In this document: in pieces, positions 53,747 to 63,729 of the stretch
Numbering within the stretch: position 1 is the first letter of the stretch
How the letters are laid out: each line of letters begins with the position of its first letter
NCBI GenBank assembly: GCA_910585215.1
Contig: CAJUDQ010000005.1
Location: 55,120 to 119,119, forward strand
Direction: 5' to 3'
Origin: an uncultured Lachnospiraceae bacterium
Lineage (GTDB): Bacteria > Bacillota > Clostridia > Lachnospirales > Lachnospiraceae
DNA length: 64,000 nt
Translations under genes and position numbers: made by a program
The notes under the pieces: model-generated
The model's database searches: none
Seen by the model: the letters and a program-made list of their open reading frames with translations, nothing else
Told to the model about the DNA's origin: nothing

Positions 53747-53778
53747 ATAAAAACACCTTGATTTCAAGATGTTTTTTG
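53747..53778 (-). terminator. Terminator at the edge of the mobile region
   Basis: A stem AAACA(C/T)CTTGA/TCAAGATGTTT (about 53749-53772) is flanked by T-rich sequence on the minus strand (GTTTTTATTTTT). It would end transcripts from the genes at 53957 and beyond. Confidence 0.6.
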
Positions 53779-53779
53779 A

Positions 53780-53956
53780 ATATTGTCACTAATGCGTCAC
53801 TAGTGAAGGTGATTTTTTCTTAGTTTTGTACAGATATTTTTCACTATAATTGGATTAATATTAATTCTTTTCTATCTTTGTTCTGTGAAAAGCTATTTCT
53901 AAAAATTTTATTTCCCACCACCCAAAGGGCAGCAGGAAACATTTTTTTATTTGTGA
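53780..53956. other. Non-coding stretch at the probable left edge of the mobile element
   Basis: No gene. It contains the palindrome TCACTAGTGA (about 53796-53806) within a pair of CACTA repeats, which might be part of an attachment site, but no flanking duplicate can be seen because the other end is not in the window. Confidence 0.4.
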
Positions 53957-54283
53957 CTATCTAATCAGCTTTCCATTTTTAAGTAGATAAAGTAACTGAT
54001 TATTTTGGTCCGCGCTGCCTTTGTAGCCTGTAATCCCGTTTTTAACTGCAATCTTTTCTCTGCTTACGAAGGAACTTTCTACTCCAACAGCCTGCAACGC
54101 ATCCACAATACTTACGCTGCCTCCTGTATATCTCGGATAATAGCTTATTTGTAGCTGTGGAGATGGTGCAGGGGTCGTATATAATCCTCTAATATCTCCA
54201 TCATTTACATACAAACCATTATTGTTCCATACCCGCTGCTTCCGGTTACGTATTAGGAAGTAGGTAGTGTTAAGTTGGTACAA
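53957..54283 (-). pseudogene. C-terminal fragment of a cell-wall hydrolase / endolysin
   Basis: The last 65 residues or so (SYYPRYTGGSVSIVDALQAVGVESSFVSREKIAVKNGITGYKGSADQNNQLLYLLKNGKLI) match a cell-wall-binding module found at the end of clostridial amidases and lysins. No catalytic domain remains. The frame begins with a TTG only 8 bp after the XRE gene and has no good ribosome binding site, so this is probably a remnant of a larger gene of the mobile element. Confidence 0.6.
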
Positions 54284-54291
54284 TTTAAATC

Positions 54292-54723
54292 TTAATCCTG
54301 TTTAAAACCTTTACAAATCCTTACTACTTCTAAAATTGCATTCTTTTCTGTCGCTGTCAAACTTTCTGTGAGATAAGCGAATACTTCTGCATCACTAACT
54401 TCCTGATTACTGTTATCTTCCGAAATAATGTCTGTTACTTTTACTTCTAGCCCTTTGCAAAGTTTCAATAAAGTTTTTACAGAAATATTTTTAAAATCTT
54501 TTTCCATTTTATAGATATTATTCGCTGTCACGCCAGACTTATCTGCTAACTGACTAATCGAATATCCTTTTTGATTCCGCACTTCACGTAGATTTCTTGC
54601 AATCTGCATCATTTTTACATCACAATAATCCAGTACGTCATCTTCTTCCTCTGTATCAACATCAAATATGTAAGAACTGGAACTTTCTATGATATCCCTG
54701 ATTGTCTTTTTTTCTGTCTCCAT
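54292..54723 (-). CDS. XRE family transcriptional regulator
   Basis: This 143-residue protein has a helix-turn-helix (about 45-98, IARNLREVRNQKGYSISQLADKSGVTANNIYKMEKDFKNISVKTLLKL), an acidic N-terminus and a C-terminal helical region (TESLTATEKNAILEVVRICKGF). A TTG two codons earlier has better spacing to the GGAGGT, so the start is uncertain. It lies 29 bp after the giant helicase gene and likely regulates the element. Confidence 0.85.
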   Translation of the reverse strand: METEKKTIRDIIESSSSYIFDVDTEEEDDVLDYCDVKMMQIARNLREVRNQKGYSISQLADKSGVTANNIYKMEKDFKNISVKTLLKLCKGLEVKVTDIISEDNSNQEVSDAEVFAYLTESLTATEKNAILEVVRICKGFKQD

Positions 54724-54752
54724 TAACAAACTATAACCTCCAAATACAAATA

Positions 54753-57700
54753 TTACCCTATCTTTCTTGCAGGCAGTATTTCTTCCTTTTCCTCCCTGCC
54801 TTTCTGTTCTGCATCCAACAACTCTATTAACTCTTTCTGCCTCTTTAATTTTTCTACCAGTTCATTTTCATGCTGAAAAGGTTTTTCATATTCTTTTTTG
54901 GCTGTTTCATATACTTTTTTATTTTCACTTAAGCTCTGCTTCAGTTCACTAAGTCGCTCATCCATTCCACGAAGTAAATTTATAATACGTGTGATATTTC
55001 CGGTTTCTGAACCAGAACCTTCCTTATAATAAGAAGATTTCCCCGACAATTCCAAGACATAGACCAACCCTGAAAACACATTCAACTTTTTTTCAACATG
55101 AATATTAAATCCACACATTTCCCCTACTTGATATTTTTGATTTATGCATCCAAATTTCATAAGTTTTAATAGATGTTCCCCCGCTTCGCTTCTTTCTTTA
55201 TAGGTATTTTCCCCTATTTTTATCTGAAACTGTTTTTCCAGATTTTGATAATCTAAGTTTTCATTTCTATTTTGAATATCTTTTTTTACCTTTTCTATCT
55301 GGATTTTTAATTTTTCTATTTTATCTGGTATGACACGTTCCATTTTATACTGCAGAGCATGTCTTTCCTTCAAATAGCTATTTTGTAAAGATTTCAGCCG
55401 CATGACGTCATTATCCACTTCCATTTTCTCTCGAATCATTGGATTTCCTGAAGCAACTACCTTCATTTCTGCATAAGATAACACGCTTTCATCAATATCA
55501 TCATATTTCCTTCCTACTTTTGCATTTGTCATGATTTGGCTGATAAAATGCTGCTTATTTTCAATTAAGCTCCAATTATACGCGTCAAAAGTTCCTTTTG
55601 TAACATACCGGAAAATCTCAACCTCTTGGTATCTGTTGCCCTGCCGGATAATCCTTCCTTCCCGCTGTTCCACATCGGACGGGCGCCAAGGGACATCTAT
55701 CTCGTGCATGGCGGCAAGCCTCTGTTGGATATTCGTGCCTGTTCCCATTTTCCCTGTGCTTCCAATAATAACACGTTTTATCCCTTCGTTCAAGTCATGA
55801 AACATTTTATCCTTCATCTTATCGTTTTTTGCATCGTGGATAAAACAAATTTCATTCTCTGGAATCCCTTTTTCCTTTAACTGTTCTTTCAGATAATCAT
55901 ACGTGCAGAATCCTTCTCCTCCGGGAACTCCTACATCACAGAAAATAACCTGTACGCCTTTTTCTTCCTGTGTTTCCTGATATTTTTCATATACCTTGTC
56001 TATGCATTGGTTTAACTTACAGTCAGAAGCTGGTATTATATCTGGCGCCAACAAACGGATATCCGTACTCAGATATTTTGCGTCATGACAGATTTTCAGC
56101 ATATTGTCCTCTGTTGGGTCCACTGCCCCTTCATGGATTCTGTCAGCCCTTTCTATAAACTGCTCCATAAACGCCTTGATATTCTCATCTGGTTCTGATT
56201 CAACAACTGTATATTTTCCATTTTTTAATACTGGCACATCCAGCTTAATCATACTTGGCATTTGCACATCCGCAAATGTTTTATATAAAGTAAGCAACTC
56301 CGGCAGATTTACAAATTTAGAAAAACGGGTTTTCTGTCTGTAACTGTTTCCTTCCGGTGCAAGTTCCATAGACGTTACATTTTCTCCAAAAGTAGCCGCC
56401 CATGAATCAAAATGGTAAATTCCTCGTTCCTGTAAATATTCTGGCTGTAAATATTTTTGTAAAACATACATTTCGCACATCGTATTTGACAGCGGGGTTC
56501 CCGTTGCAAACACAACATTCCTTCCAAAATGCTTCTCTTGAATACACTGAATTTTCAGCAGTAAATCCGTTGATTTTTTCGCCCCAGAAGGATTGATTCC
56601 AGCTACTCTTGTCATTTTTGTATGAAAGGCAAGGTTTTTGTAAGAGTGTGCCTCATCTATAAATAATGCGTCTACCCCTAACTGCTCAAAAGTAATGATA
56701 TCATCTTTATTTTTATCATCTATCATTGCTTGCATCTGTGCATTTAAAGATTTTAACATTTTTTCCTGTTGCTTCACACTCCATTTCTCTGACCTTTCCT
56801 TTTTTAATTCTTCTATATTTTTTTCAATTTCCTCAATCTCTTTTTCAATAAACCTTTTTTGCCTTTCTACTGACACTGGAATTTTTTCAAATTGAGACTG
56901 CCCAATAATGACAGCATCATAATTCCCTGTTGCTATCTTGCTGATAAATCTCTGCCGGTTATGCTTCTCGAAATCTGCTTCAGTGGTAAGCAGAATACTT
57001 GCTTTTGGATATAATGTTTGCATTTCCGATGCCATCTGCATTGTCAGATGTTTTGGCACCACAATTAAAGGTTTGGATGCCAGCCCCAAACGCTTTAATT
57101 CCATGCAGCCAGCCGCCATTTCGTAAGATTTCCCCGCCCCGACACAATGGGCCAGTAAAGTATTTCCTCCTCTTACAATTCTTGCAACTGCATCTTTTTG
57201 GTGTTTTCGAAGCTCAATATTTTGATTCATTCCTGGAAATGTCATGTTAGAACCGTCGTATTCCCTTAAACGAAGATTATTGAAATGTTCATTATAATAA
57301 TTCTCATAGTATTCCCTTCGTTCCACAGAAGCGTATAACCATTGTTTCCATGCTTCTTTTATCTGCTCTGCCTTTTCCCTTGCTGCTGTTGTTTCCGGCA
57401 TGTTGACTATATACATATGCGTGCCGTCAGGCAAATCCTTTCTATCGTTTACTGTAATTGTTCTAAGGTTCAAAAGGTTTTCAAATATCTCCAAAGCGTT
57501 CATTTTTTCTGTTCCATAAGTCGCAGAAACAGTGACATTATTATGGATGCTTTTCTTTCCTGTAATAAAAAACGTATTTGTTACAGGTGCATAATTCAAA
57601 TTTATATCCCGTTCATATATCCAGCCAATCTGAAATACCTCATTGATAAAATCTTTATAATCCTGTCGTCTCACCCATGTAGTCCCAATCCTGATTTCAA

Positions 57701-60700
57701 TATCTTCAATTGCAACTTTTTCCGGCTGCACTTCTTTTAAACAAACTACATTTTTTTCAAAGGAAGAATCACTTTTCGCATGTAATTCAGCTATCATAAG
57801 TTTCTGCCGGACATTTCCAGACAGATATTCTTCCGCTGTAACATAACCAGAATTTTCATCTGTTACAACTATTTTCTCTGGGTCACGAAAAATTTCATTT
57901 CCCAATTCAAAAAGCAGAACTTCCCTTTCCACTGGATAAATACTTAAAATTTCAGGAATATCCACCTGTCCTGCTATATTTACTACATAATTTAATGCAT
58001 CCTTTGCAGATTCAATCTTTTTTTGGTTACTGCCCCTTATGGTAGGCATTGAAAAAATATCTGCCTTTTTAACCTGTCCATCTTTTACAAACTCCAGTGA
58101 ATCGAGAAGTGGAAATTCCACATCATCACTCATAACGTTTATATTATCCGTGATATATCCATACTGTTGTACAAAATCATCATACCTTCTGTTCAGTTCA
58201 TTCCTATATGTCAGGTATTGCTGTTCCTCAAATACATCTGATTGTATATCTATTACCTGATGAAGAGACTCTCTAATACCACACAAAGCGCTAATTTTAC
58301 TGCTGTTTTTATCCTTCTTTTGACGAATCAGTTTGTCATTTTCACAATAAAATAAGCTGCCTTCCAAAACCGTATACGTATATTTTTTAATGCCATACGT
58401 ATTTTCAAGTATCTCTTCTGTTTCTTTATTCATTTCCTGTTTTATTTCCGGCTTTGTAACAGATTTCTTCTCTTCAGCATAAAGATTTTTATACACTGCA
58501 AACCTGTCAGCAAGACGGTTCAAAGAATCCTCCACCCCTTTGATATCTGTATCTGCTACAAGTTTTGTGATATGAAACCTTCCAGAATCCACTTCCATAT
58601 GTCCAATCATCTGTTCTGGATGCTCTACAAAGTATTTATTTAACAAAATTTCCTGTTCATTTTCTGCTGTTTCTATCCAGTTATGCTTTTGTACTGGTGA
58701 AGATGATTTCTGGAAAAAAAGAATATCTGTTGTTACCTGCGTATTTGCGGAAGATGAAAATGTAATATCAGGAAGGCGAACAGCCTCAATCAGCTCTGCT
58801 TTTTCAGCAATCAGTTTCCGAATTTTGCTGTCTTTTTTATCGAGAGTAAATTTGCTGGTAAGGACACAAAGCAGTCCGCCGTTTCTCAGCTTATCCAATG
58901 ATTTTAAGATAAAATAGTCATGAATGTTTAAATGATAACGCTCATAATCACTGTCAAACACCTTAAAATCACCATATGGGATATTTCCAACCACCAAATC
59001 AAATCCCATATTTCTTAAATTGGACTGCTCAAATCCGCAAATTTGAATGTCTGCATCCGGATGCAGACACTTTCCAATTCTTCCTGAAATTCCATCTATT
59101 TCTACTCCTGATAAAGCGGACTGTTTTCTCATTTCTACCGGCATTCCAGCAAAAAAATTTCCAACGCCCATGCTTGGTTCCAAGATTTTTCCAGAATGAA
59201 ACCCCATATGCTCTAATGCCTGATAAATAGCTTTTATCACAAATACCGGCGTGTAAAATGCATCTGTTACAGTAGCCCTTGCTTCTGCATATTCTTTTTC
59301 ATTCAAAGCGGATTTCAGTATTTCATATTCTTTTTGCCATGTACTGTTTTCTTTGTCAAAAGCCCCAGAAAGGCCTCCCCATCCAGTATATTTTGACAGT
59401 AAAAGCCTTTCTGCTTCATTTGCTTCTCTCTGCTCCAGTTCCAATCTTTTTAAGACAGCAATCGCCTCTATATTTGACTGGAACTTACTTTTTTGTCCTT
59501 TTGGAAGCTCCCAGTTTTCATTATAAATAAACCCTTCTTTTTTTGAAATCTGTGGTTCTGCCAAAAAATCTGGGCTTTGCTCTTTCTTTGCGGATAAAAT
59601 ATCCGCAAAAGAAAGCTGCCCATTTTCTGTCTTTTTTCTATTTAACTCTCGATGAGCACCGGAGCGAACAGAATCTTGTTCCCCTCTTCTTTCGCTGTCT
59701 GTGCTGCTTGATAACTCGCCTGTATTACTTCCTGCGTTCTCCCCGGCTCTTTCGGTCTCAGCCTCTCGAACTCCTTCTCCCGGATAGCTTTCTCCAGTTT
59801 GTCTGCTTCCATGATTCTGTCCTGAATCATCCGGTACATCTCTCCATTCACCATCCACAGCTCCCAAAGTGTCGGATATTGTTCCTGCATAAACTCCAGA
59901 ATCATTTTTCCTCTTCTCCCCGTCTGTTCGATAATCCATTCCGGTTTCTGGCACGGCTCCATTTCCCACGACTCCTCGCCCAGTATTTCCGCCGCTTCTT
60001 CGGGGCTGGCTGTTTTCAGTTTCTCCATTTCTTCCTTTGTCAGATATCTCTTTTCTTTCTCCATTTGATAGTACCTCCACTTTCAATTTTCCAGTTAATC
60101 GGTTTCTGTGGATATTATAGAATATTTTTATGGTATCTCTTGCATAATCCCAGTCAGCAAAAACACTTTTCATACAGGAAATGCGCTGTTCCTGTGTAAG
60201 CGAGCTGTAAAATGCTTTCACTTCATCACTGTATTGATGTTCCAGTCCACATCTTAACAAAATAACATGGTCAATTGTTTCATATGCAAGCTCATTCATC
60301 AATATTGATTTTTCTTCTTTTCTAATATCCTCTTTTATTTTACATCGAATATATGTTCTGGTCAAGTTTTTTATAATCTTTTTCAAATCTTTTTTCTGTT
60401 GATTATAAAATCCTGCCGCAATTTCATGGTCTTCCTCTGAACATTCCCACGGCTTCTGCTCATAACCCTGAATATCCGAAATATCATACAACACTTTATC
60501 ATTATATTTTAATCGTCTGGTATAATAAACATGGATTCCTGTCTGATAGCTAAGCTGTATATTTTCAGCCTTTTCTCTCCATGAACGATAAGTAGAAATC
60601 AGTGTAGCGTTTGGTTTCTGCATAAAAATACAGGCAAGATTAATAAACGAAAACATATACAGATTTCCTCTTGCGCACATATTTGTAAACTGCTCGTATT

Positions 60701-60764
60701 TTCCAAAATCAGAATCCATATATTCACAGAATTTCTGATAAATAAGGTCTGGATTTATCCTCAT
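54753..60764 (-). CDS. Giant DNA methylase / SNF2 helicase of a conjugative element
   Basis: This 2003-residue protein joins several modules. An ArdC-like N-terminal domain (about 1-130, LACIFMQKPNATLISTYRSWREKAENI) is followed by a Gly/Ser/Glu linker (234-374). Then comes an N6-adenine methylase-like domain with EPSMGVGNF (about 528) and GNIPYGDF (about 595). An SNF2 helicase has Walker A GVGAGKS (about 1205), DEAH (about 1370) and QREGRIIRQGN (about 1703), with a coiled C-terminus. Such proteins are conserved in Tn1549-like conjugative elements of Firmicutes and probably protect or process transferred DNA. The ATG at 60764 has AAGGAA upstream. Confidence 0.88.
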   Translation of the reverse strand: MRINPDLIYQKFCEYMDSDFGKYEQFTNMCARGNLYMFSFINLACIFMQKPNATLISTYRSWREKAENIQLSYQTGIHVYYTRRLKYNDKVLYDISDIQGYEQKPWECSEEDHEIAAGFYNQQKKDLKKIIKNLTRTYIRCKIKEDIRKEEKSILMNELAYETIDHVILLRCGLEHQYSDEVKAFYSSLTQEQRISCMKSVFADWDYARDTIKIFYNIHRNRLTGKLKVEVLSNGERKEISDKGRNGETENSQPRRSGGNTGRGVVGNGAVPETGMDYRTDGEKRKNDSGVYAGTISDTLGAVDGEWRDVPDDSGQNHGSRQTGESYPGEGVREAETERAGENAGSNTGELSSSTDSERRGEQDSVRSGAHRELNRKKTENGQLSFADILSAKKEQSPDFLAEPQISKKEGFIYNENWELPKGQKSKFQSNIEAIAVLKRLELEQREANEAERLLLSKYTGWGGLSGAFDKENSTWQKEYEILKSALNEKEYAEARATVTDAFYTPVFVIKAIYQALEHMGFHSGKILEPSMGVGNFFAGMPVEMRKQSALSGVEIDGISGRIGKCLHPDADIQICGFEQSNLRNMGFDLVVGNIPYGDFKVFDSDYERYHLNIHDYFILKSLDKLRNGGLLCVLTSKFTLDKKDSKIRKLIAEKAELIEAVRLPDITFSSSANTQVTTDILFFQKSSSPVQKHNWIETAENEQEILLNKYFVEHPEQMIGHMEVDSGRFHITKLVADTDIKGVEDSLNRLADRFAVYKNLYAEEKKSVTKPEIKQEMNKETEEILENTYGIKKYTYTVLEGSLFYCENDKLIRQKKDKNSSKISALCGIRESLHQVIDIQSDVFEEQQYLTYRNELNRRYDDFVQQYGYITDNINVMSDDVEFPLLDSLEFVKDGQVKKADIFSMPTIRGSNQKKIESAKDALNYVVNIAGQVDIPEILSIYPVEREVLLFELGNEIFRDPEKIVVTDENSGYVTAEEYLSGNVRQKLMIAELHAKSDSSFEKNVVCLKEVQPEKVAIEDIEIRIGTTWVRRQDYKDFINEVFQIGWIYERDINLNYAPVTNTFFITGKKSIHNNVTVSATYGTEKMNALEIFENLLNLRTITVNDRKDLPDGTHMYIVNMPETTAAREKAEQIKEAWKQWLYASVERREYYENYYNEHFNNLRLREYDGSNMTFPGMNQNIELRKHQKDAVARIVRGGNTLLAHCVGAGKSYEMAAGCMELKRLGLASKPLIVVPKHLTMQMASEMQTLYPKASILLTTEADFEKHNRQRFISKIATGNYDAVIIGQSQFEKIPVSVERQKRFIEKEIEEIEKNIEELKKERSEKWSVKQQEKMLKSLNAQMQAMIDDKNKDDIITFEQLGVDALFIDEAHSYKNLAFHTKMTRVAGINPSGAKKSTDLLLKIQCIQEKHFGRNVVFATGTPLSNTMCEMYVLQKYLQPEYLQERGIYHFDSWAATFGENVTSMELAPEGNSYRQKTRFSKFVNLPELLTLYKTFADVQMPSMIKLDVPVLKNGKYTVVESEPDENIKAFMEQFIERADRIHEGAVDPTEDNMLKICHDAKYLSTDIRLLAPDIIPASDCKLNQCIDKVYEKYQETQEEKGVQVIFCDVGVPGGEGFCTYDYLKEQLKEKGIPENEICFIHDAKNDKMKDKMFHDLNEGIKRVIIGSTGKMGTGTNIQQRLAAMHEIDVPWRPSDVEQREGRIIRQGNRYQEVEIFRYVTKGTFDAYNWSLIENKQHFISQIMTNAKVGRKYDDIDESVLSYAEMKVVASGNPMIREKMEVDNDVMRLKSLQNSYLKERHALQYKMERVIPDKIEKLKIQIEKVKKDIQNRNENLDYQNLEKQFQIKIGENTYKERSEAGEHLLKLMKFGCINQKYQVGEMCGFNIHVEKKLNVFSGLVYVLELSGKSSYYKEGSGSETGNITRIINLLRGMDERLSELKQSLSENKKVYETAKKEYEKPFQHENELVEKLKRQKELIELLDAEQKGREEKEEILPARKIG
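59642..60064 (-). CDS. Nested out-of-frame protein inside the helicase linker
   Basis: This 140-residue frame lies on the same strand but a different frame within linker residues 234-374 of the helicase. It has its own strong ribosome binding site (GGAGGT at 60073-60078, 8 nt from the ATG). The protein looks real: KRYLTKEEMEKLKTASPEEAAEILGEES, then PEWIIEQTGRRGKMILEF and MQEQYPTLWELWMVNGEMYR, with normal helical composition and few rare residues. The helicase frame there is low in complexity. A faint likeness to transposon TnpV proteins is seen, but I cannot assign a function. Confidence 0.65.
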   Translation of the reverse strand: MEKEKRYLTKEEMEKLKTASPEEAAEILGEESWEMEPCQKPEWIIEQTGRRGKMILEFMQEQYPTLWELWMVNGEMYRMIQDRIMEADKLEKAIREKEFERLRPKEPGRTQEVIQASYQAAQTAKEEGNKILFAPVLIES

Positions 60765-60783
60765 AACTTTTTCCTTCCTGTAC

Positions 60784-62997
60784 TTAAACTTTTTCCCATG
60801 ACAAATATTCTTTGTCATTTTTCACATACTTCAATGTGATTGAATAGTTACTTCCACTTCTAGATGTTAAGTCTTTTACTTGTACTTGCCCATTTTTTAA
60901 AAGATTTTTAACCAGTGTTTTTGTTATCTTTTTCCCTAAAGCAGCAAAATATTTGTCATTTTTCCACACACTCCAGCGGCAGCCCTCCTTATAGCCGCTG
61001 CAATAGAAACTTTTACTGTTTTCCTTTACTGCCTTTCCACACAGTGGACAATTTCCTAAAATCTCCTCTTCTGTATTCTCATTTGAAGTCCTGGAATAAT
61101 TCTGTTCGACATCTTTTTCTTTCATTGCAGTTATCTGCCTTCTAATATATTGATATAGCTGTTCTGTATATGCCTCCTTTGAAAGTTCCCCTTTTTCAAT
61201 TTCAGAAAGACCTCTTTCCCATTCTGCTGTCATTTTAGGCAGAAGAAGCTCCGGCAGAGTTTTTCTGACAATCTCATACACCACTTCTCCATCTGGATGA
61301 GGCGTAAGCACCTGCGTTTTTGTATTCAGACAGATATATTCTATTTTCACCAGCTTTGTGATAATTTCTGCTCTGGTTGCCGGTGTTCCAATTCCAGACC
61401 CTTTTATCTGAGCCCTCAGTTCTTCATCTTCAATCAGATTTCCCGCATTTTCCATTGCCAGTACCATTGAACCGGAAGTATATCTTGGAGGCGCTGAGGT
61501 ATGACTCTTTTCTTTTTTATAACTTACTGACAAAATATCCCCTTCTGCCAGTTTTGACAGCTCTTCCACTTTTTCTGCTTTTTCTTTGTCCTCTTCTGTC
61601 AGTCCCGCCACAGATAAATACCCTGCGTTTTTTAATACTTTTGCAGAAGCAATAAACAATTCCTGTCTGGCAGTTTCCTCTAACTGGATTTTATAATACT
61701 CTGCCGGAGGATAAAAAATACTTAAAAATCTGCGGACAATCAATTCATAGATTTTCTTTTCCAATTCTGACAGTTCTCCCAGTTTTTCAATGCCCTGTCC
61801 AGTTGGTATAATTGCATAATGGTCTGATATCTTGGAATCATCTGTATATCTAGTTTCAGAAATCTTTTCTTCCCATCTGGCCTGAAGAATTTCCTCACAA
61901 TACGCTGTCACATCTGAATACTGTTTTAAACCTGATATTGTTTTCTCTATTACTTTTGCCACAGGTGAAGATAATACTCTTGCATCTGTTCTTGGATAAG
62001 TTGTCAATTTCTTTTCATACAAACTCTGAGCCGTTGCAAGCGTTTCGGCCGGACTGACTTTAAAGCGTTTGGTACACTCACTCTGCAGCTCCGTTAAATT
62101 GAACAGAAAAGGCGCATATTTCTTTTCTGTTTTCTTCTCCAACTTTGATATCGTAACCTGTTCTGGCAGCCCTGCCAGAAAACTGTCTGCCAGAGATTCC
62201 TGCAGGATTCCTTTTTCTCCATACAAATCTTTATTTCCCTTCAGCGCACTTTTATCAGTCAGTTTCCATTCTGCCTGAATCCCGGAATTGTCTAAAATGC
62301 TGAATATCCTGTAATACTCTGTCTGTTTGAAATCCCGTATCTCTCTTTCCCGTTCCACAATCATTCCCAATACACAGGTCATAACACGGCCGACAGCAAT
62401 CCCCCTCTTTGTTTCGGATTTACTCTGGCTGCGAAAGAAATTCCCATATTTACAGCTTAATGCCCTTGAAAAATTAATCCCTATGGCAAAATCCTCAATA
62501 CTTCTTACCATTCCGGCGGCCGCTACATTATCATAACAGCTTAACGGTTTTGCCTCCTCAATCCCTCTTAAAATTTCTTCCTTTGTAAAAGAATCAATCC
62601 ATACTCTTTGTTCCTCCACTCCTTTTTTCACTCCCCCATACTCTCTTACCAGCCTTCCAATCAGTTCGCCTTCCCTTCCAGAATCTCCACAATATAAAAT
62701 CCTGCTTATTTCACGACTATTCATTAATTTATGTACAATTTCATACTGTTCCTTTACACTTGGAATTACTTCATATTGATAGGTTTCTGGCAAAAAAGGC
62801 AGTTCTTCCAGATTCCATTTTTTGTATTTTTCATCATATTTCTCTGGATAAGACATTGCGATTAAATGGCCTACACACCATGTAATCAAGTACTCTTCAT
62901 TTTCAAGGTATCCATTTTTTCTTTCCTTTACGCCAAGCACTAAAGCATACTCCATTGCCACGCTTGGCTTCTCTGTAATAATTAATGTTTTTCCCAT
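60784..62997 (-). CDS. topB: DNA topoisomerase III
   Basis: This 737-residue type IA topoisomerase has the TOPRIM domain (MGKTLIITEKPSVAMEYA, CGDSGREGELIGRLV), the active-site tyrosine in LTTYPRTDARVLS (about residue 320) and a C-terminal zinc finger (CPLCGKAVKENSKSFYCSGYKEGC). The accessory copy with this neighbour is typical of conjugative elements rather than the chromosomal TopA. It lies 15 bp downstream of the next gene. Confidence 0.94.
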   Translation of the reverse strand: MGKTLIITEKPSVAMEYALVLGVKERKNGYLENEEYLITWCVGHLIAMSYPEKYDEKYKKWNLEELPFLPETYQYEVIPSVKEQYEIVHKLMNSREISRILYCGDSGREGELIGRLVREYGGVKKGVEEQRVWIDSFTKEEILRGIEEAKPLSCYDNVAAAGMVRSIEDFAIGINFSRALSCKYGNFFRSQSKSETKRGIAVGRVMTCVLGMIVEREREIRDFKQTEYYRIFSILDNSGIQAEWKLTDKSALKGNKDLYGEKGILQESLADSFLAGLPEQVTISKLEKKTEKKYAPFLFNLTELQSECTKRFKVSPAETLATAQSLYEKKLTTYPRTDARVLSSPVAKVIEKTISGLKQYSDVTAYCEEILQARWEEKISETRYTDDSKISDHYAIIPTGQGIEKLGELSELEKKIYELIVRRFLSIFYPPAEYYKIQLEETARQELFIASAKVLKNAGYLSVAGLTEEDKEKAEKVEELSKLAEGDILSVSYKKEKSHTSAPPRYTSGSMVLAMENAGNLIEDEELRAQIKGSGIGTPATRAEIITKLVKIEYICLNTKTQVLTPHPDGEVVYEIVRKTLPELLLPKMTAEWERGLSEIEKGELSKEAYTEQLYQYIRRQITAMKEKDVEQNYSRTSNENTEEEILGNCPLCGKAVKENSKSFYCSGYKEGCRWSVWKNDKYFAALGKKITKTLVKNLLKNGQVQVKDLTSRSGSNYSITLKYVKNDKEYLSWEKV

Positions 62998-63011
62998 TCT
63001 TCTTTCCTTTC

Positions 63012-63665
63012 TTAGATAGTTCTCACCATAGATTTACTTTCAACCACACTTAAACTTTTATTCTCCATGTCGTACAGGAACACATTCTTTCCATAAGCTC
63101 CACCATCTGCCAGCATAAAGATTTCTGCCTCTGTGACAAAGTCATCAACGGTTCCTCCAGCGTTTTGTACTTCTTTTTCCGCCACTAAAACAAGCTGGCC
63201 TTGAAACGGGACTACAAGCAAATCGCTATTCTCCTGTTTTGCAATATTTTCCATAACGGTCACACTGTCCAGTGTATCCTGTACCTGTTCACATCTTAAA
63301 TCATAAATCAGACGATTTTTTTGTATATTTACCATAAGATTTTTATTTTCTTTCTCTTTTAGTTCCAAAATCCCTGAATCTTTGTATGCCTTTTCTAAAA
63401 GCATTGTCAGCTCCTTTGACAAGCCGGCAAAGACATAAGGAACTCCATTTTTATTCAGCTTGTCTTTTATTCTGTTGTAAATGCCTTTCAAATCTATTTC
63501 CCTGAATTTTACCTTTGGATTTTCTAAATCTGAAAAAGCGGCAGTGTCGCAGCTCTTCTTAAAAGCATTGCTTCTTTTCTGTATTGTTACCTGCAGCCCT
63601 CTGTACTGCTCAGGAAGATATTCTGTAATTTCCTGAAACTCTTCTTTAAATTCTTCGTATGTCAT
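63012..63665 (-). CDS. Hypothetical protein of the conjugative element
   Basis: This 217-residue soluble protein (MTYEEFKEEFQEITEYLPEQYRGLQVTIQKRSNAF) has no domain I can assign firmly; similar DUF5688-like proteins accompany topB in Firmicutes conjugative elements. Start behind AAGGAAGG. It is 15 bp upstream of topB, so co-transcribed. Confidence 0.6.
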   Translation of the reverse strand: MTYEEFKEEFQEITEYLPEQYRGLQVTIQKRSNAFKKSCDTAAFSDLENPKVKFREIDLKGIYNRIKDKLNKNGVPYVFAGLSKELTMLLEKAYKDSGILELKEKENKNLMVNIQKNRLIYDLRCEQVQDTLDSVTVMENIAKQENSDLLVVPFQGQLVLVAEKEVQNAGGTVDDFVTEAEIFMLADGGAYGKNVFLYDMENKSLSVVESKSMVRTI

Positions 63666-63729
63666 CTTTTCTTTCCTTCCTTGTTATATATTTGAAAAAT
63701 CATTTATTTTTAAACTTTTATTCATAGAC

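Noticed and set aside
53957..54283. Prophage lysis gene
   Set aside because: No holin, capsid or tail genes nearby; neighbours are conjugation-type genes and the catalytic domain is missing.
59543..60199. Plus-strand 218-residue open frame opposite the helicase linker
   Set aside because: Low-quality composition, no ribosome binding site, antisense to two coding frames.
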